Part shown: positions 25,846 to 34,461 of the stretch, in pieces
Layout of the letters: each line of letters begins with the position of its first letter
Position numbering within the stretch: the first letter of the stretch is position 1
Assembly (NCBI RefSeq): GCF_008274215.1
Contig: NZ_VTPS01000004.1
Span: forward strand, 85,712 to 149,711
Direction: 5' to 3'
Source of the DNA: Calorimonas adulescens
GTDB lineage: Bacteria; Bacillota; Thermoanaerobacteria; Thermoanaerobacterales; UBA4877
Length of the DNA stretch: 64,000 nt
Program-made: the position numbers and the translations under genes
Notes under the pieces: generated by a model
The model's input: the letters and a program-made list of their open reading frames with translations, nothing else
Databases searched by the model: none
What the model was told of the DNA's origin: nothing

Positions 25846-26706
25846 GTGGACTGCAGAGAAGTTAGAGATTACTTGTCGTTATACATTGATGGCGCCATAG
25901 ATGACGATAAGGCATCCGACATTGAAAGACATTTAATAGGGTGCGAGGCATGCCAGCTGGAATTAAAAAAGTATATAAGGATAAAAGAAGCACTTAACAG
26001 TTTTGAGGATTTGCCACTTCCTGAAGGCTACAATGAAAGGCTTAAGAAAAAGCTTCATAGTGTAGAGGCCAGGCCGCCTTTTATTAAATGGATTGCTGCA
26101 GCAGCAGTAGTTGTGGTTATAGTTTCAGGGGTGCATTTAATCAGTATCAACGGGGCCGGCAGAGAGAGGGTGGCAGATGTACAGCAGTCCATTGATACCC
26201 ATGAGTTTCAGGCAGAAGACGCAACGGCGGATAGGCCTGAAGGACAGGTGTCAACCTCACAGTATTCAATGAAGAAGGAGGAGAGCAATAGTGTGGGCTC
26301 AGAAAAAGATATTGAAATTGAATCTTCGATGAAAGAAGCGGAATCCAGGAAAGATGTGTCAGGTGTGGCTGCAGGCTGTGAAAAAAATACTAAAAATGTG
26401 ACATATGATACGGGAAAGACAGCAGAAGGTTCTAACAGAGATGGAGAAGGGTATGGAATGTTTAAAACGGATATAGCCCAGCAACAAGCGGAAGATGTCA
26501 CTACTAAGATAGAAGAAATTATAAAAAAATACAACGGAAAACTTTTGGATGAGGCGGAGGAGAATGGCCTTACTGTATTGACAGTACAAATCGAGAGCAG
26601 CAATGAAAATGAGTTTATGGAGGAAGTCGGTAAGGAGGCTAAGAAAATAGAAAAGACCAGTGGAGGGATCCTAAAAATATTTCTGGAGGGTGATAAGAGT
26701 GAATAG
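25846..26706 (+). CDS. Membrane-bound anti-sigma factor (zinc-finger type)
   Basis: A 286-residue single-pass membrane protein. The cytoplasmic N-terminus holds a ZAS-type zinc finger (C3, H29, C33, C36 in ERHLIGCEACQ), a membrane helix spans about 82-102, and the outer domain ends in a helical part (TTKIEEIIKKYNGKLLDEAEENG) resembling DUF4349-like segments. The start is GTG 25846 behind AGAGAGGGA. It should hold the preceding sigma factor inactive at the membrane. The coding end overlaps the next gene by 8 bases. Confidence 0.9.
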   Translation: MDCREVRDYLSLYIDGAIDDDKASDIERHLIGCEACQLELKKYIRIKEALNSFEDLPLPEGYNERLKKKLHSVEARPPFIKWIAAAAVVVVIVSGVHLISINGAGRERVADVQQSIDTHEFQAEDATADRPEGQVSTSQYSMKKEESNSVGSEKDIEIESSMKEAESRKDVSGVAAGCEKNTKNVTYDTGKTAEGSNRDGEGYGMFKTDIAQQQAEDVTTKIEEIIKKYNGKLLDEAEENGLTVLTVQIESSNENEFMEEVGKEAKKIEKTSGGILKIFLEGDKSE

Positions 26707-27430
26707 AAACTTATATTTGGCAATCTCAACAGTACTGATTGTGATGACAATAATTGGATTTACGTTTGTATCGAGTGTGGCCCGTCAGTCTGTAGCCAGT
26801 GCCGATGATGCAAAAAATGTCATAACTGTAAATGGTGAGGGGGTAATAAAGGCAAAGCCGGATATGGCATATATAAATTTGGGAGTAGAGACAAAAGGTA
26901 AGACAGCAAAAGAGGCTCAGGACAGCAATGCCGATACTATGGGCAAGGTAATACAGGCCCTGAAGGGCATGGGCATTACAGAAAACGATATTAGGACAAC
27001 AAACTATAACATATATCCTGAACAATATTTTGATGATAAGACCAATCAAAGTAAAATTTCTGGTTATCATGTCACTAATATGGTGGAGGTAACAGTGAGA
27101 GATGTGGACAAAGTTGGTAGTGTAATTGATGCCACTGGTAATGCAGGTGCCAACATTATGTATGGTGTGAGTTTTACCATATCGGACAACAGCGCATATT
27201 ATCAGCAGGCACTGCAGTTAGCCGCTAAAGACGCACGCAGCAAGGCAGAAGGCATAGCTAAAGGACTTGGTGTTAACCTGGGAACACCGTTGAGGATTGT
27301 TGAACAGAGTAATAGCGGTGGTACAGTTTACAATATTAATCAGAGTCAGGCAATGAAGGCCGGTGGAACTCCAATAACATCAGGGGAACTGGAGATAAAG
27401 GCACAGATAACGGTTGATTATAGTTTTTAA
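26699..27430 (+). CDS. SIMPL domain (DUF541) secreted/membrane-anchored protein
   Basis: A 243-residue protein with an N-terminal hydrophobic anchor (about 5-25) and one SIMPL/DUF541 domain: VITVNGEGVIKAKPDMAYINLGVETKG from about 38, then QLAAKDARSKAEGIAKGLGV near 172. SIMPL proteins are mostly uncharacterised envelope proteins. GTG 26699 has GGAGGG 8 bases upstream and lies inside the end of the anti-sigma gene, so it belongs to that operon and may be a target or partner of the envelope response. Confidence 0.88.
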   Translation: MNRNLYLAISTVLIVMTIIGFTFVSSVARQSVASADDAKNVITVNGEGVIKAKPDMAYINLGVETKGKTAKEAQDSNADTMGKVIQALKGMGITENDIRTTNYNIYPEQYFDDKTNQSKISGYHVTNMVEVTVRDVDKVGSVIDATGNAGANIMYGVSFTISDNSAYYQQALQLAAKDARSKAEGIAKGLGVNLGTPLRIVEQSNSGGTVYNINQSQAMKAGGTPITSGELEIKAQITVDYSF

Positions 27431-27597
27431 ACGTTCAGATCATTTAGAATCTATTCTTTTTGAATATTATTGAAAAAATGTAATATACTAAAATAGAAAC
27501 CAAAATTTTTTTCGTCAAAAAGAAGGATTTGTTATGTTTACGTCGAATTAAATAATTTGTTAAAAGAAAAATAATCAAATTACAAGGAGGGGTATTT
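27431..27597 (+). other. AT-rich gap upstream of the FMN-binding lipoprotein gene
   Basis: A 167-base, very AT-rich region. TTGAAA at about 27470 with TAAAAT about 13 bases later is a weak promoter candidate. An AAGGAGGGG site lies 6 bases before the start of the lipoprotein gene. Confidence 0.4.
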
Positions 27598-28428
27598 GTG
27601 AAAAGATTTATTGCATTATTTTGTGTATTGGTCTTAGCACTTGTCCTTGCGGCAGGCTGTGGTGGACAGCAACAGCAACCACAACAGCAACCATCACAGC
27701 AACAAAACGAACAGGCTCAGCAGCCATCTCAGGAAGAGGCGACTGCTTTAAAGGATGGCGTGTATACAGCAGAGGAGCCTGAGTTTGATGACCATGGTTG
27801 GAAGGCCATTACCACTGTTGTGGTAAAGGATGGTAAAATCGCGAATGTATTCTATGATGAGATAAACAAGGACAACCAGATTAAGAGCCTTGATCAGGAT
27901 TATGCTTCAAATATGAAGGAAAAATCAGGTGAGACTCCATTGGATGCTGTTGCAAAATTAAGTGCATCCCTATTGGAAAAGCAGGATCCGGCCAATGTAG
28001 ACACTGTAACGGGTGCTACAAGTACTACAAATAAGTTTAAGACTCTTGTTGCGGAGGCTTTGAAATCGTCACCAGAAGAAAAGGGTGCAGGTGGATACTA
28101 TGATGGTATCTTCAAGGCGGAGGAGAAAGACTTTGATGAGCACGGATACAAGGCTTATGCTACTGTAATCATAAAGGATGGCAAGGTGGCAAATGCCTAT
28201 TATGATGAGTTGAGTAAGGATACCGGGACATTCAAGAGTAAAGATGAAAACTATCAAAAGAACATGAAAGCTAAGACTGGTGTTTCCAATACAGAGGCTA
28301 TTCCACAGCTTATCCAGTCACTTATAACCAAGCAGGACGCAGAGCAGGTAGACGCTGTGACAGGTGCTACCGGTACCACTCAAAAGTTTAAGACCTTAAT
28401 GGGCGAAGCTCTGTCCTTAGCAAAGTAG
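27598..28428 (+). CDS. Lipoprotein with two FMN-binding (flavinylation) domains, PplA-like
   Basis: A 276-residue extracytoplasmic lipoprotein. The signal peptide ends in LAAGC (C21), then comes a Gln-rich linker to about 45. Two homologous domains follow (about 50-160 and 165-276), each starting DG-x-Y/F..EE..FD-HG-K and ending in an FMN-attachment motif: DTVTGATS with T141 and DAVTGATG with T258. Such motifs are flavinylated by ApbE enzymes. The two-domain lipoprotein layout matches PplA of the Listeria extracellular electron transfer pathway. No apbE, ndh2 or eetA/B gene is in the window. GTG 27598 has AAGGAGGGG upstream and seems monocistronic. Confidence 0.88.
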   Translation: MKRFIALFCVLVLALVLAAGCGGQQQQPQQQPSQQQNEQAQQPSQEEATALKDGVYTAEEPEFDDHGWKAITTVVVKDGKIANVFYDEINKDNQIKSLDQDYASNMKEKSGETPLDAVAKLSASLLEKQDPANVDTVTGATSTTNKFKTLVAEALKSSPEEKGAGGYYDGIFKAEEKDFDEHGYKAYATVIIKDGKVANAYYDELSKDTGTFKSKDENYQKNMKAKTGVSNTEAIPQLIQSLITKQDAEQVDAVTGATGTTQKFKTLMGEALSLAK

Positions 28429-28539
28429 GTAATAATAGGGTATAGGATTTTCTGGATGAATTTGATAGACGTATATAGGCTGGTTTTATGAGATAAATGG
28501 TAGGGATATTAGGTTAGTGAAATAAAATTAGCAAAAATT

Positions 28540-28579
28540 ATAGCACAAGGCATACCCATTTGGTATGCCTTGTGCTATA
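28540..28579 (+). terminator. Strong inverted repeat between the flavin lipoprotein and csaA
   Basis: TATAGCACAAGGCATACC and its near-perfect complement GGTATGCCTTGTGCTATA flank a 4-6 base loop (18-bp stem). It lacks a clean T tract after the stem, so it may be a processed 3' end or a bidirectional stop rather than a classic terminator. Confidence 0.6.
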
Positions 28580-28599
28580 ATTAGTTATAGGTGGTTATC

Positions 28600-28938
28600 G
28601 TGGTTTCATTTGATGACTTTATAAAACTTGATATAAGGGTAGGGAAAATAATAGAGGTCAATGACTTTCCTGAGGCACGTAGGCCAGCTTATAAGCTTAC
28701 AATAGACCTTGGCCCCTTAGGAATAAAAAAGTCCAGTGCCCAGATTACTGACCTGTATGAGAAAGAGGAACTGCTAAACAGGGAGGTTGTCTGTGTAGTT
28801 AATTTTCCGCCCAAGCAGATTGCGGGTTATATATCTGAAGTCCTTGTGCTGGGCGTATATACAGCTCACGGGGTTGTCCTTTTAAAACCGGACAGGGATG
28901 TTCCACTCGGTGGTAAGATCGGCTATATTACCTGTTAA
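28600..28938 (+). CDS. csaA: CsaA-type tRNA-binding domain protein
   Basis: A 112-residue single-domain protein of the EMAP/ARC1 tRNA-binding fold. FDDFIKLDIRVGKIIEVNDFP, KKSSAQITDLY, VVNFPPKQIAGYISEVLVLG match Bacillus CsaA, described as a secretion-related chaperone and tRNA-binding protein. I start at GTG 28600 (AGGTGG 5 bases upstream); another GTG at 28591 overlaps that site. Confidence 0.93.
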   Translation: MVSFDDFIKLDIRVGKIIEVNDFPEARRPAYKLTIDLGPLGIKKSSAQITDLYEKEELLNREVVCVVNFPPKQIAGYISEVLVLGVYTAHGVVLLKPDRDVPLGGKIGYITC

Positions 28939-29003
28939 TTTTTTTGTGAACTGGGGATTATCAATTGTGTTAAGAGTATATAGCATACAGGGGGAACCTA
29001 TTA

Positions 29004-30071
29004 ATGAAAAGACTGCTTATGTTACTGCTTATTGTATTGATGCTGGTTTCAACTGGTTGTGGGATTGTCCCGCCAAAGCAGTCTGAAGGAGTGGGTGTTA
29101 AGCCACAGATACCTGCAGCTAAGGGTGAGGCAGGTAAAGATAATCCACAAACAGAGCAGCAAAAATCTGTAAACTACAGTGAGGTCAAGCCCAATGAGCT
29201 TGGTCAGGTTATGATACTCATGTACCATGAGATAGGTGATAAAGAGGCTGAGTGGGAGAGGACACCAGATAATTTCAGAAAAGACCTTCAGACTCTTTAT
29301 GATAAAGGTTACAGGCTTATCTCCTTAAATGACCTGTTGGACGGCAATATAAATGTTGAGGCAGGTTTTACACCAGTTGTACTCACATTTGATGATGGGG
29401 ATTTAGGTCAGTTTAAAGTAAAAGTAGTTAATGGCAAACCAGAGCCGGACCCCAACTCGGCGGTGGGTATACTGATGGATTTTTATAAAGAACATCCTGA
29501 TTTTGGCAGAGCAGCAACTTTTTATATCTATTATCCATTGCCATTTAGGGAGAGGGAGTATATAGGTTATAAGCTCAAATTTTTGGTAGATAATGGTTTT
29601 GAGATAGGGAACCACACGGACACTCATGCGAACCTTTCTAAACTTGATGTTAATGGCATTCAAAAAGAGCTGGGATTAAATCTCAGGCACACACAGGAAT
29701 ATGTCCCGGGGTATAATGTGAACTCACTGGCACTGCCGTATGGTAGTGTGTTTAAAGAATACTCAAAGTACCTTCTGGATGGAAGCTATGATGGTATAAA
29801 GTATCATAATAAGGCAGTGCTCATGGTGGGTGCAAATCCTGCAGAGTCACCTTATGATGTGGAGTTTGACCCTTTGAAGGTGCCTAGAGTGAGGGGAAGC
29901 GAGATGAACGTGGATGGTTTGGGGATATATGATTGGATAAAATATTTTGATGAACACCCGGAAAAGAGGTATGTATCCGATGGAGACCCTGATACCATAG
30001 TTGTGCCAAAAGGAACCGATAATAGAATAAACAGGGGAAAATTTACCAACAAGAGGGTTGTTGTTTACTGA
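29004..30071 (+). CDS. Polysaccharide deacetylase family lipoprotein
   Basis: A carbohydrate esterase family 4-type protein of 355 residues, probably acting on cell-wall or capsule glycans. The lipobox STGC places the lipid cysteine at C19, followed by a Pro/Lys/Gln linker. The NodB-like domain starts near residue 70 (MILMYHEIGD), with the catalytic/metal motif LTFDDGD near 125 and GNHTDTHANL near 200. ATG 29004 has AGGGGGAA upstream. The stop overlaps the promoter candidate for crt. Confidence 0.9.
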   Translation: MKRLLMLLLIVLMLVSTGCGIVPPKQSEGVGVKPQIPAAKGEAGKDNPQTEQQKSVNYSEVKPNELGQVMILMYHEIGDKEAEWERTPDNFRKDLQTLYDKGYRLISLNDLLDGNINVEAGFTPVVLTFDDGDLGQFKVKVVNGKPEPDPNSAVGILMDFYKEHPDFGRAATFYIYYPLPFREREYIGYKLKFLVDNGFEIGNHTDTHANLSKLDVNGIQKELGLNLRHTQEYVPGYNVNSLALPYGSVFKEYSKYLLDGSYDGIKYHNKAVLMVGANPAESPYDVEFDPLKVPRVRGSEMNVDGLGIYDWIKYFDEHPEKRYVSDGDPDTIVVPKGTDNRINRGKFTNKRVVVY

Positions 30072-30116
30072 TAACGAACCTTTTTATAATAGCGTAGATG
30101 GTTAAAAATTTATCAA
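30061..30116 (+). promoter_or_regulatory. crt promoter candidate with Rex-like operator
   Basis: -35 TTGTTT (30061-30066), 18-base spacer, -10 TATAAT (30085-30090). At 30099-30116 TGGTTAAAAATTTATCAA matches the clostridial Rex consensus TTGTTAANNNNTTAACAA at 12 of 14 defined positions. Rex is the NADH/NAD+-sensing repressor of fermentation genes. Placement just downstream of the -10 fits a repressor site. The rex gene is not in the window. Confidence 0.6.
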
Positions 30117-30209
30117 ATATCTGACCATTGAATAATTTTTTTTGTTGTATGGTATTGATGGCACAATTTTTGCTAATATAAAAATTTATTGAAAGGAGGA
30201 GCGCATAAT

Positions 30210-30989
30210 ATGTGGGAAAACATTGTGCTGGAGAAAGAGGGGAATATAGCTGTTCTAAGTATCAACAGGCCCAGGGCATTAAACGCCCTTAATACGAAGA
30301 CATTACTGGAGCTTGATGAGGCTTTAGAGAGTGTTTCCAAAGATGGTGAGGTCAGGGCTTTAGTTGTGACGGGCAGCGGTGACAGGGCTTTTGTAGCCGG
30401 GGCAGACATAAATGAGATGAAGGACAAAAATGCTATGGAGGGGAGGGAGTTTGCACTTCTTGGTCAGAGAGTTTTTGCAAAGCTTCAGGATATGCCTATA
30501 CCAACCATAGCGGCTATCAATGGCTATGCACTGGGTGGAGGCTGCGAACTTGCCCTTGCCTGTGATATGAGGATAGCAAGCAGCAAGGCAAAGATAGGGC
30601 AGCCGGAGGTCACACTGGGGATAACTCCGGGTTTTGCAGGGACGCAGAGGCTTGCAAGGACGGTTGGTCCGGCCATTGCCAAAGAACTTATATTTACTGG
30701 TGCCCAGATAAGCGCTGATGAAGCGTACAGGATCGGCCTTGTAAACAGGGTGGTAGAGCCTGAAAAGCTCATGGAAGAGGCCAAAAATCTTGCTTTAAAG
30801 ATAGCTTCCAATGCTCCAATAGCCGTGAGCCTTGCAAAACAGGCTATTAATAAGGGTATTGATGTGGATCTGAGTACAGGTATGGCCTATGAGGCGGAGG
30901 TGTTTGGACTTTGCTTTTCAACCAGGGATCAGAAAGAAGGCATGGCTGCTTTTGTTGAAAAGAGGAAGGCAGAGTTCAAAAATGAATGA
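30210..30989 (+). CDS. crt: 3-hydroxybutyryl-CoA dehydratase (crotonase)
   Basis: Dehydrates 3-hydroxybutyryl-CoA to crotonyl-CoA. The 259-residue enzyme has the crotonase fold with oxyanion-hole segments AFVAGADINEM near residue 62 and INGYALGGGCELALACD near 105, and the catalytic Glu region QPEVTLGITPGFAGTQRL near 131. ATG 30210 follows AAAGGAGGA. Together with hbd, thlA, bcd and etfBA it completes the acetyl-CoA to butyryl-CoA pathway. General enoyl-CoA hydratase activity is the alternative reading. Confidence 0.93.
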   Translation: MWENIVLEKEGNIAVLSINRPRALNALNTKTLLELDEALESVSKDGEVRALVVTGSGDRAFVAGADINEMKDKNAMEGREFALLGQRVFAKLQDMPIPTIAAINGYALGGGCELALACDMRIASSKAKIGQPEVTLGITPGFAGTQRLARTVGPAIAKELIFTGAQISADEAYRIGLVNRVVEPEKLMEEAKNLALKIASNAPIAVSLAKQAINKGIDVDLSTGMAYEAEVFGLCFSTRDQKEGMAAFVEKRKAEFKNE

Positions 30990-31079
30990 TTTTGAGACAA
31001 TATAAATGGACTAACCTGAGTTAGCTATGTATGAATTAAGTACACATGTATGAAATTTAAACACTGGGAGGTATGGGAT

Positions 31080-31928
31080 GTGAAAAAAGTTTGTGTTGTA
31101 GGAGCGGGCACGATGGGGTCCGGGATTGGCCAGGCCTTTGCACAGGCTGGATTTGAGGTATATTTAAGGGACATAGATATAAAATTTGTAGAGAAAGGTA
31201 TAGGAAATATAACTAAGAATCTTGACAGAGATGTGGAAAAGGGCAGAAAGAGCAAGGAAGAAAGGGATGCTGTTTTAAATCGTATCCATGGCATTACAGA
31301 CCTGCAAGAAGCTAAGGATGCAGAGTTTGTTGTCGAGGCTGTTATAGAAGATATTGGTCTGAAGAAACAGGTATTCAAAGAGCTTGATGCACTTTTACCG
31401 GGAGATGTGATTCTTGCGTCAAACACCTCATCTCTTTCCATAACAGAGATAGCTACAGCGACATCACGGCCTGACAAGGTAATAGGAATGCACTTTTTTA
31501 ATCCTGTACCAGTTATGAAACTGGTGGAGGTCACAAAGGGAATTGCTACATCGGACGAGACCTTTGAGTTTGTCTATAAACTGGCACAAGACCTTGGGAA
31601 GACCCCTGTAAAGGTTAATGAGGCTCCAGGTTTTGTAGTAAATCGTATACTAATACCGATGATAAATGAGGCTATAGGTGTCCTGGCCGATGGGGTTGCC
31701 AGTGCCGAGGACATAGATAATGCAATGAAATTGGGAGCAAACCATCCAATAGGACCCCTTGCCTTGGCCGATATGATAGGAAATGACGTGTGCCTTGCCA
31801 TAATGGAGGTGCTGCATAATGAGTTTGGGGACTCCAAATACAGACCACACCCACTCCTCAGAAAGATGGTAAGGGGTGGTCTTCTGGGGAGAAAGACGGG
31901 CAAAGGGTTCTATGATTACTCAAAGTAG
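31080..31928 (+). CDS. hbd: 3-hydroxybutyryl-CoA dehydrogenase
   Basis: Reduces acetoacetyl-CoA to 3-hydroxybutyryl-CoA with NAD(P)H. The 282-residue enzyme has the Rossmann motif [17 protein letters not shown] near residue 5, catalytic His in [16 protein letters not shown] near 138 and the C-terminal domain from about 185 ([15 protein letters not shown]...[22 protein letters not shown]). I start at GTG 31080, with GGGAGG upstream. It lies 90 bases after crt and 20 bases before thlA. Confidence 0.95.
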   Translation: MKKVCVVGAGTMGSGIGQAFAQAGFEVYLRDIDIKFVEKGIGNITKNLDRDVEKGRKSKEERDAVLNRIHGITDLQEAKDAEFVVEAVIEDIGLKKQVFKELDALLPGDVILASNTSSLSITEIATATSRPDKVIGMHFFNPVPVMKLVEVTKGIATSDETFEFVYKLAQDLGKTPVKVNEAPGFVVNRILIPMINEAIGVLADGVASAEDIDNAMKLGANHPIGPLALADMIGNDVCLAIMEVLHNEFGDSKYRPHPLLRKMVRGGLLGRKTGKGFYDYSK

Positions 31929-31948
31929 AAGGAAGGAGGCTATGAACC

Positions 31949-33127
31949 ATGAATAATGTTGTAATTGTAAGTGCAGCAAGGACTGCCATAGGCAAATTTG
32001 GTGGCAGCCTGACATCAATCCCTGCACCGGATTTAGGGGCAGCGGTCATAAAAGAAGTATTAAAAAGGGCTGACATAAAGCCAAGGGATGTAAATGAGGT
32101 TATACTTGGCAACGTTTTACAGGCAGGTTTAGGTCAAAACCCGGCAAGGCAGGCGGCTATAAAGGCAGGCATCCCGGTAGAAGTTCCGTCCATGACCATA
32201 AACAAGGTATGTGGTTCAGGACTGAAATCAGTGATCTTAGGTGCTCAGGCTATAATGCTGGGGGATGCTGATATAGTGGTAGCCGGCGGCATGGAAAATA
32301 TGAGCAGGGCACCGTACCTCTTAAATGATGCCCGCTGGGGATACAGGATGAATGATGGCAAGTTAGTGGATGAAATGGTCTATGACGGTCTTACCGATGT
32401 GTTTAATCAGTATCTTATGGGAATAACTGCAGAGAATGTGGCTGTGAAATACAATATAACAAGAGAAGACCAGGACAGGTTTGCCTTAGAAAGCCAGCAG
32501 AAGGCAGAAAGGGCACAAAAAGAAGGAAGGTTTAATGAAGAGATAGTACCTATAGAAATACCTCAGAGAAAAGGAGAACCGATAGTATTTAAAGAGGATG
32601 AATTTCCCAGACACGGAACCACATATGAAGCCCTTGCTAAATTAAAACCAGCCTTTAAAGAAGGGGGTACAGTTACGGCAGGCAATGCTTCAGGTATAAA
32701 TGATGGGGCTGCAGCGGTTGTACTGATGTCTGAAAATAAGGCAAAATCTCTTGGTCTGAAGCCTTTGGCAAGGATAAGGTCATACAGCTCGGCAGCAGGT
32801 GAACCCAGTATAATGGGGATAGTACCCATATATGCCACCAGAAAAGCATTGGAAAAGGCTGGTCTAACAGTAGATGATATGGACCTCATTGAGGCTAATG
32901 AAGCGTTTGCCGCACAGTCTGTGGCTGTGGCAAGAGAACTCAAATTCCCCATGGACAGGGTAAATGTGAATGGTGGTGCCATAGCCTTAGGGCATCCAAT
33001 TGGGGCTTCAGGTTGCAGGATACTGGTAACACTCCTGCATGAGATGCAAAAGAGAAACTCAAGATACGGCCTTGCTACACTTTGCATAGGTGGAGGCCAG
33101 GCCTGTGCAGTCGTTGTAGAAAGATAA
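31949..33127 (+). CDS. thlA: Acetyl-CoA acetyltransferase (thiolase)
   Basis: Condenses two acetyl-CoA to acetoacetyl-CoA, the entry step of butyrate formation. The 392 residues have the thiolase motifs: active Cys in [15 protein letters not shown] near residue 89, [10 protein letters not shown] near 317, the [14 protein letters not shown]is motif near 346 and the second Cys in [13 protein letters not shown] near 380. ATG 31949 follows AAGGAGG 13 bases upstream; the gene is 20 bases behind hbd. Confidence 0.95.
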   Translation: MNNVVIVSAARTAIGKFGGSLTSIPAPDLGAAVIKEVLKRADIKPRDVNEVILGNVLQAGLGQNPARQAAIKAGIPVEVPSMTINKVCGSGLKSVILGAQAIMLGDADIVVAGGMENMSRAPYLLNDARWGYRMNDGKLVDEMVYDGLTDVFNQYLMGITAENVAVKYNITREDQDRFALESQQKAERAQKEGRFNEEIVPIEIPQRKGEPIVFKEDEFPRHGTTYEALAKLKPAFKEGGTVTAGNASGINDGAAAVVLMSENKAKSLGLKPLARIRSYSSAAGEPSIMGIVPIYATRKALEKAGLTVDDMDLIEANEAFAAQSVAVARELKFPMDRVNVNGGAIALGHPIGASGCRILVTLLHEMQKRNSRYGLATLCIGGGQACAVVVER

Positions 33128-33136
33128 CTCGATAGT

Positions 33137-33195
33137 GACAGAATACCTGCAATGGCAGGCGCTCCTGTGGACGGTTGACCTTTGCAGGTATCTAT
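33137..33195 (+). other. Conserved structured element, copy A (after thlA)
   Basis: Ten bases after the thlA stop, ATACCTGCA (33143-33151) pairs with TGCAGGTAT (33183-33191). Inside is a small hairpin CAGG-CGCT-CCTG followed by GTGGACGG and TTGACC. The same architecture and nearly the same sequence recurs at 36289-36350 after etfA. Copy A has no T tract, and its right half overlaps a promoter. I do not recognise it as a known RNA family. Confidence 0.65.
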
Positions 33196-33203
33196 ATTAT
33201 AAC
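33175..33203 (+). promoter_or_regulatory. Promoter candidate for bcd-etfB-etfA
   Basis: -35 TTGACC (33175-33180), 17-base spacer, -10 TATAAC (33198-33203). It overlaps the right arm of the structured element and lies about 100 bases upstream of bcd. Confidence 0.6.
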
Positions 33204-33212
33204 TGCCTGAGA

Positions 33213-33258
33213 TTTAAATTAATAAGGCTGTATCTGAGTGCGGCCCTATTAATTTAAA
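33213..33258 (+). other. Long hairpin in the bcd leader
   Basis: TTTAAATTAATA (33213-33224) and TATTAATTTAAA (33247-33258) form a perfect 12-bp stem that extends, with one mismatch, through GGCTG/CGGCC to a 10-base loop. It lies in the putative 5' untranslated region of bcd. There is no T tract, so stabilisation or binding-site roles are more likely than termination. Confidence 0.6.
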
Positions 33259-33263
33259 TAAAG

Positions 33264-33281
33264 TTGTTAATCAACTAACTA
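33264..33281 (+). promoter_or_regulatory. Rex-like operator upstream of bcd
   Basis: TTGTTAATCAACTAACTA matches 12 of the 14 defined positions of the clostridial Rex consensus TTGTTAANNNNTTAACAA. It lies 20 bases before the bcd start, between the hairpin and the ribosome binding site. Weaker than a perfect palindrome, but paired with the site before crt. Confidence 0.45.
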
Positions 33282-33300
33282 ACAATAAGGAGGTTTGTAT

Positions 33301-34437
33301 ATGGACTTCACCTTTACCAAACAACAGGAAATGGTCAGGAAGGTGGTAAGCGAATTTGCTAAAAATGAAGTAGCACCTGGTGCCGCTGAAAGAGACAGCA
33401 CTGAGGAGTTCCCATGGGATATTGTTAAAAAGATGGCGGACATGGGACTTATGGGAATACCATATCCAGAGGAATATGGTGGATCGGGCGGAGACTACAT
33501 CAGCTATATCATAACTGTTGAGGAGATTTCAAAAGCATGTGCCGCCACAGGCGTGATTCTTTCCGCACATACATCCCTTGCCTGCTATCCATTGTATCAA
33601 TGGGGCACAGAAGAACAAAAAAGTAAATATCTTGTTCCCCTTGCACAGGGGAAAAAATTGGGTGCATTTGCACTCACGGAGCCTAACGCTGGTACAGATG
33701 CCGCCTCACAGCAGACGACAGCTGTTCTAGATGGTGATAATTACGTGTTAAATGGTTCAAAAGTCTTTATAACCAACGGCGGAATGGCGGATGTGTATAT
33801 CGTATTTGCCATGACGGACAGGTCAAAGGGAGCAAGAGGTATAAGCTCCTTCATAGTAGAGAAAGGGTTTAAAGGTTTTTCTATCGGTAAAATAGAGAAA
33901 AAGATGGGTATACGTGCCTCAAGTACTTCTGAACTTGTGTTTGAGGACTGCCTTGTACCAAAAGAAAATTTATTGGGAAAAGAAGGCAGAGGGTTTTCAA
34001 TGGCCATGGAGACACTGGACGGCGGAAGGATAGGGATAGCTGCACAAGCACTTGGCATAGCTGAGGCAGCCCTTGAAGAGGTCATCAAATATGCCAAAGA
34101 AAGGCAGCAGTTTGGGCGTCCAATCGGCAAGTTCCAGGGAATTCAATGGTATATTGCGGACATGGCTACAAGAGTGCAGGCTGCAAGAATGCTTGTCTAT
34201 AGTGCTGCATGGAAAAAACAGACAAATAAGCTTACATCTGCTGATGCTGCAATGGCTAAGCTCTTTGCATCAGAGACAGCGATGTATGTTACTACTAAAG
34301 CAGTGCAGATATTTGGTGGATATGGTTACATCAATGACTATCCAGTGGAAAGGCTTATGAGGGACGCAAAAATTACGGAGATATATGAGGGAACATCGGA
34401 AGTCCAGAAAATGGTTATTTCCGGGAGTTTATTATAG
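33301..34437 (+). CDS. bcd: Acyl-CoA dehydrogenase, probably butyryl-CoA dehydrogenase
   Basis: FAD enzyme that reduces crotonyl-CoA to butyryl-CoA, in clostridia together with EtfBA by electron bifurcation. The 378 residues have the family layout: helical N-domain, beta domain with [19 protein letters not shown] near residue 120 and [16 protein letters not shown] near 155, and the C-domain with [16 protein letters not shown] near 265. The catalytic Glu is in [12 protein letters not shown] near 365. ATG 33301 follows AAGGAGG. etfB and etfA follow at once. Confidence 0.94.
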   Translation: MDFTFTKQQEMVRKVVSEFAKNEVAPGAAERDSTEEFPWDIVKKMADMGLMGIPYPEEYGGSGGDYISYIITVEEISKACAATGVILSAHTSLACYPLYQWGTEEQKSKYLVPLAQGKKLGAFALTEPNAGTDAASQQTTAVLDGDNYVLNGSKVFITNGGMADVYIVFAMTDRSKGARGISSFIVEKGFKGFSIGKIEKKMGIRASSTSELVFEDCLVPKENLLGKEGRGFSMAMETLDGGRIGIAAQALGIAEAALEEVIKYAKERQQFGRPIGKFQGIQWYIADMATRVQAARMLVYSAAWKKQTNKLTSADAAMAKLFASETAMYVTTKAVQIFGGYGYINDYPVERLMRDAKITEIYEGTSEVQKMVISGSLL

Positions 34438-34461
34438 TCATAGAAGGGGATGCGGGTGTAT

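Noticed and set aside
33137..33195. Assigning the repeated element to a known riboswitch (NiCo, THF, guanidine, twister)
   Set aside because: None of the conserved motifs that I remember for those families fits, so it is left unassigned.
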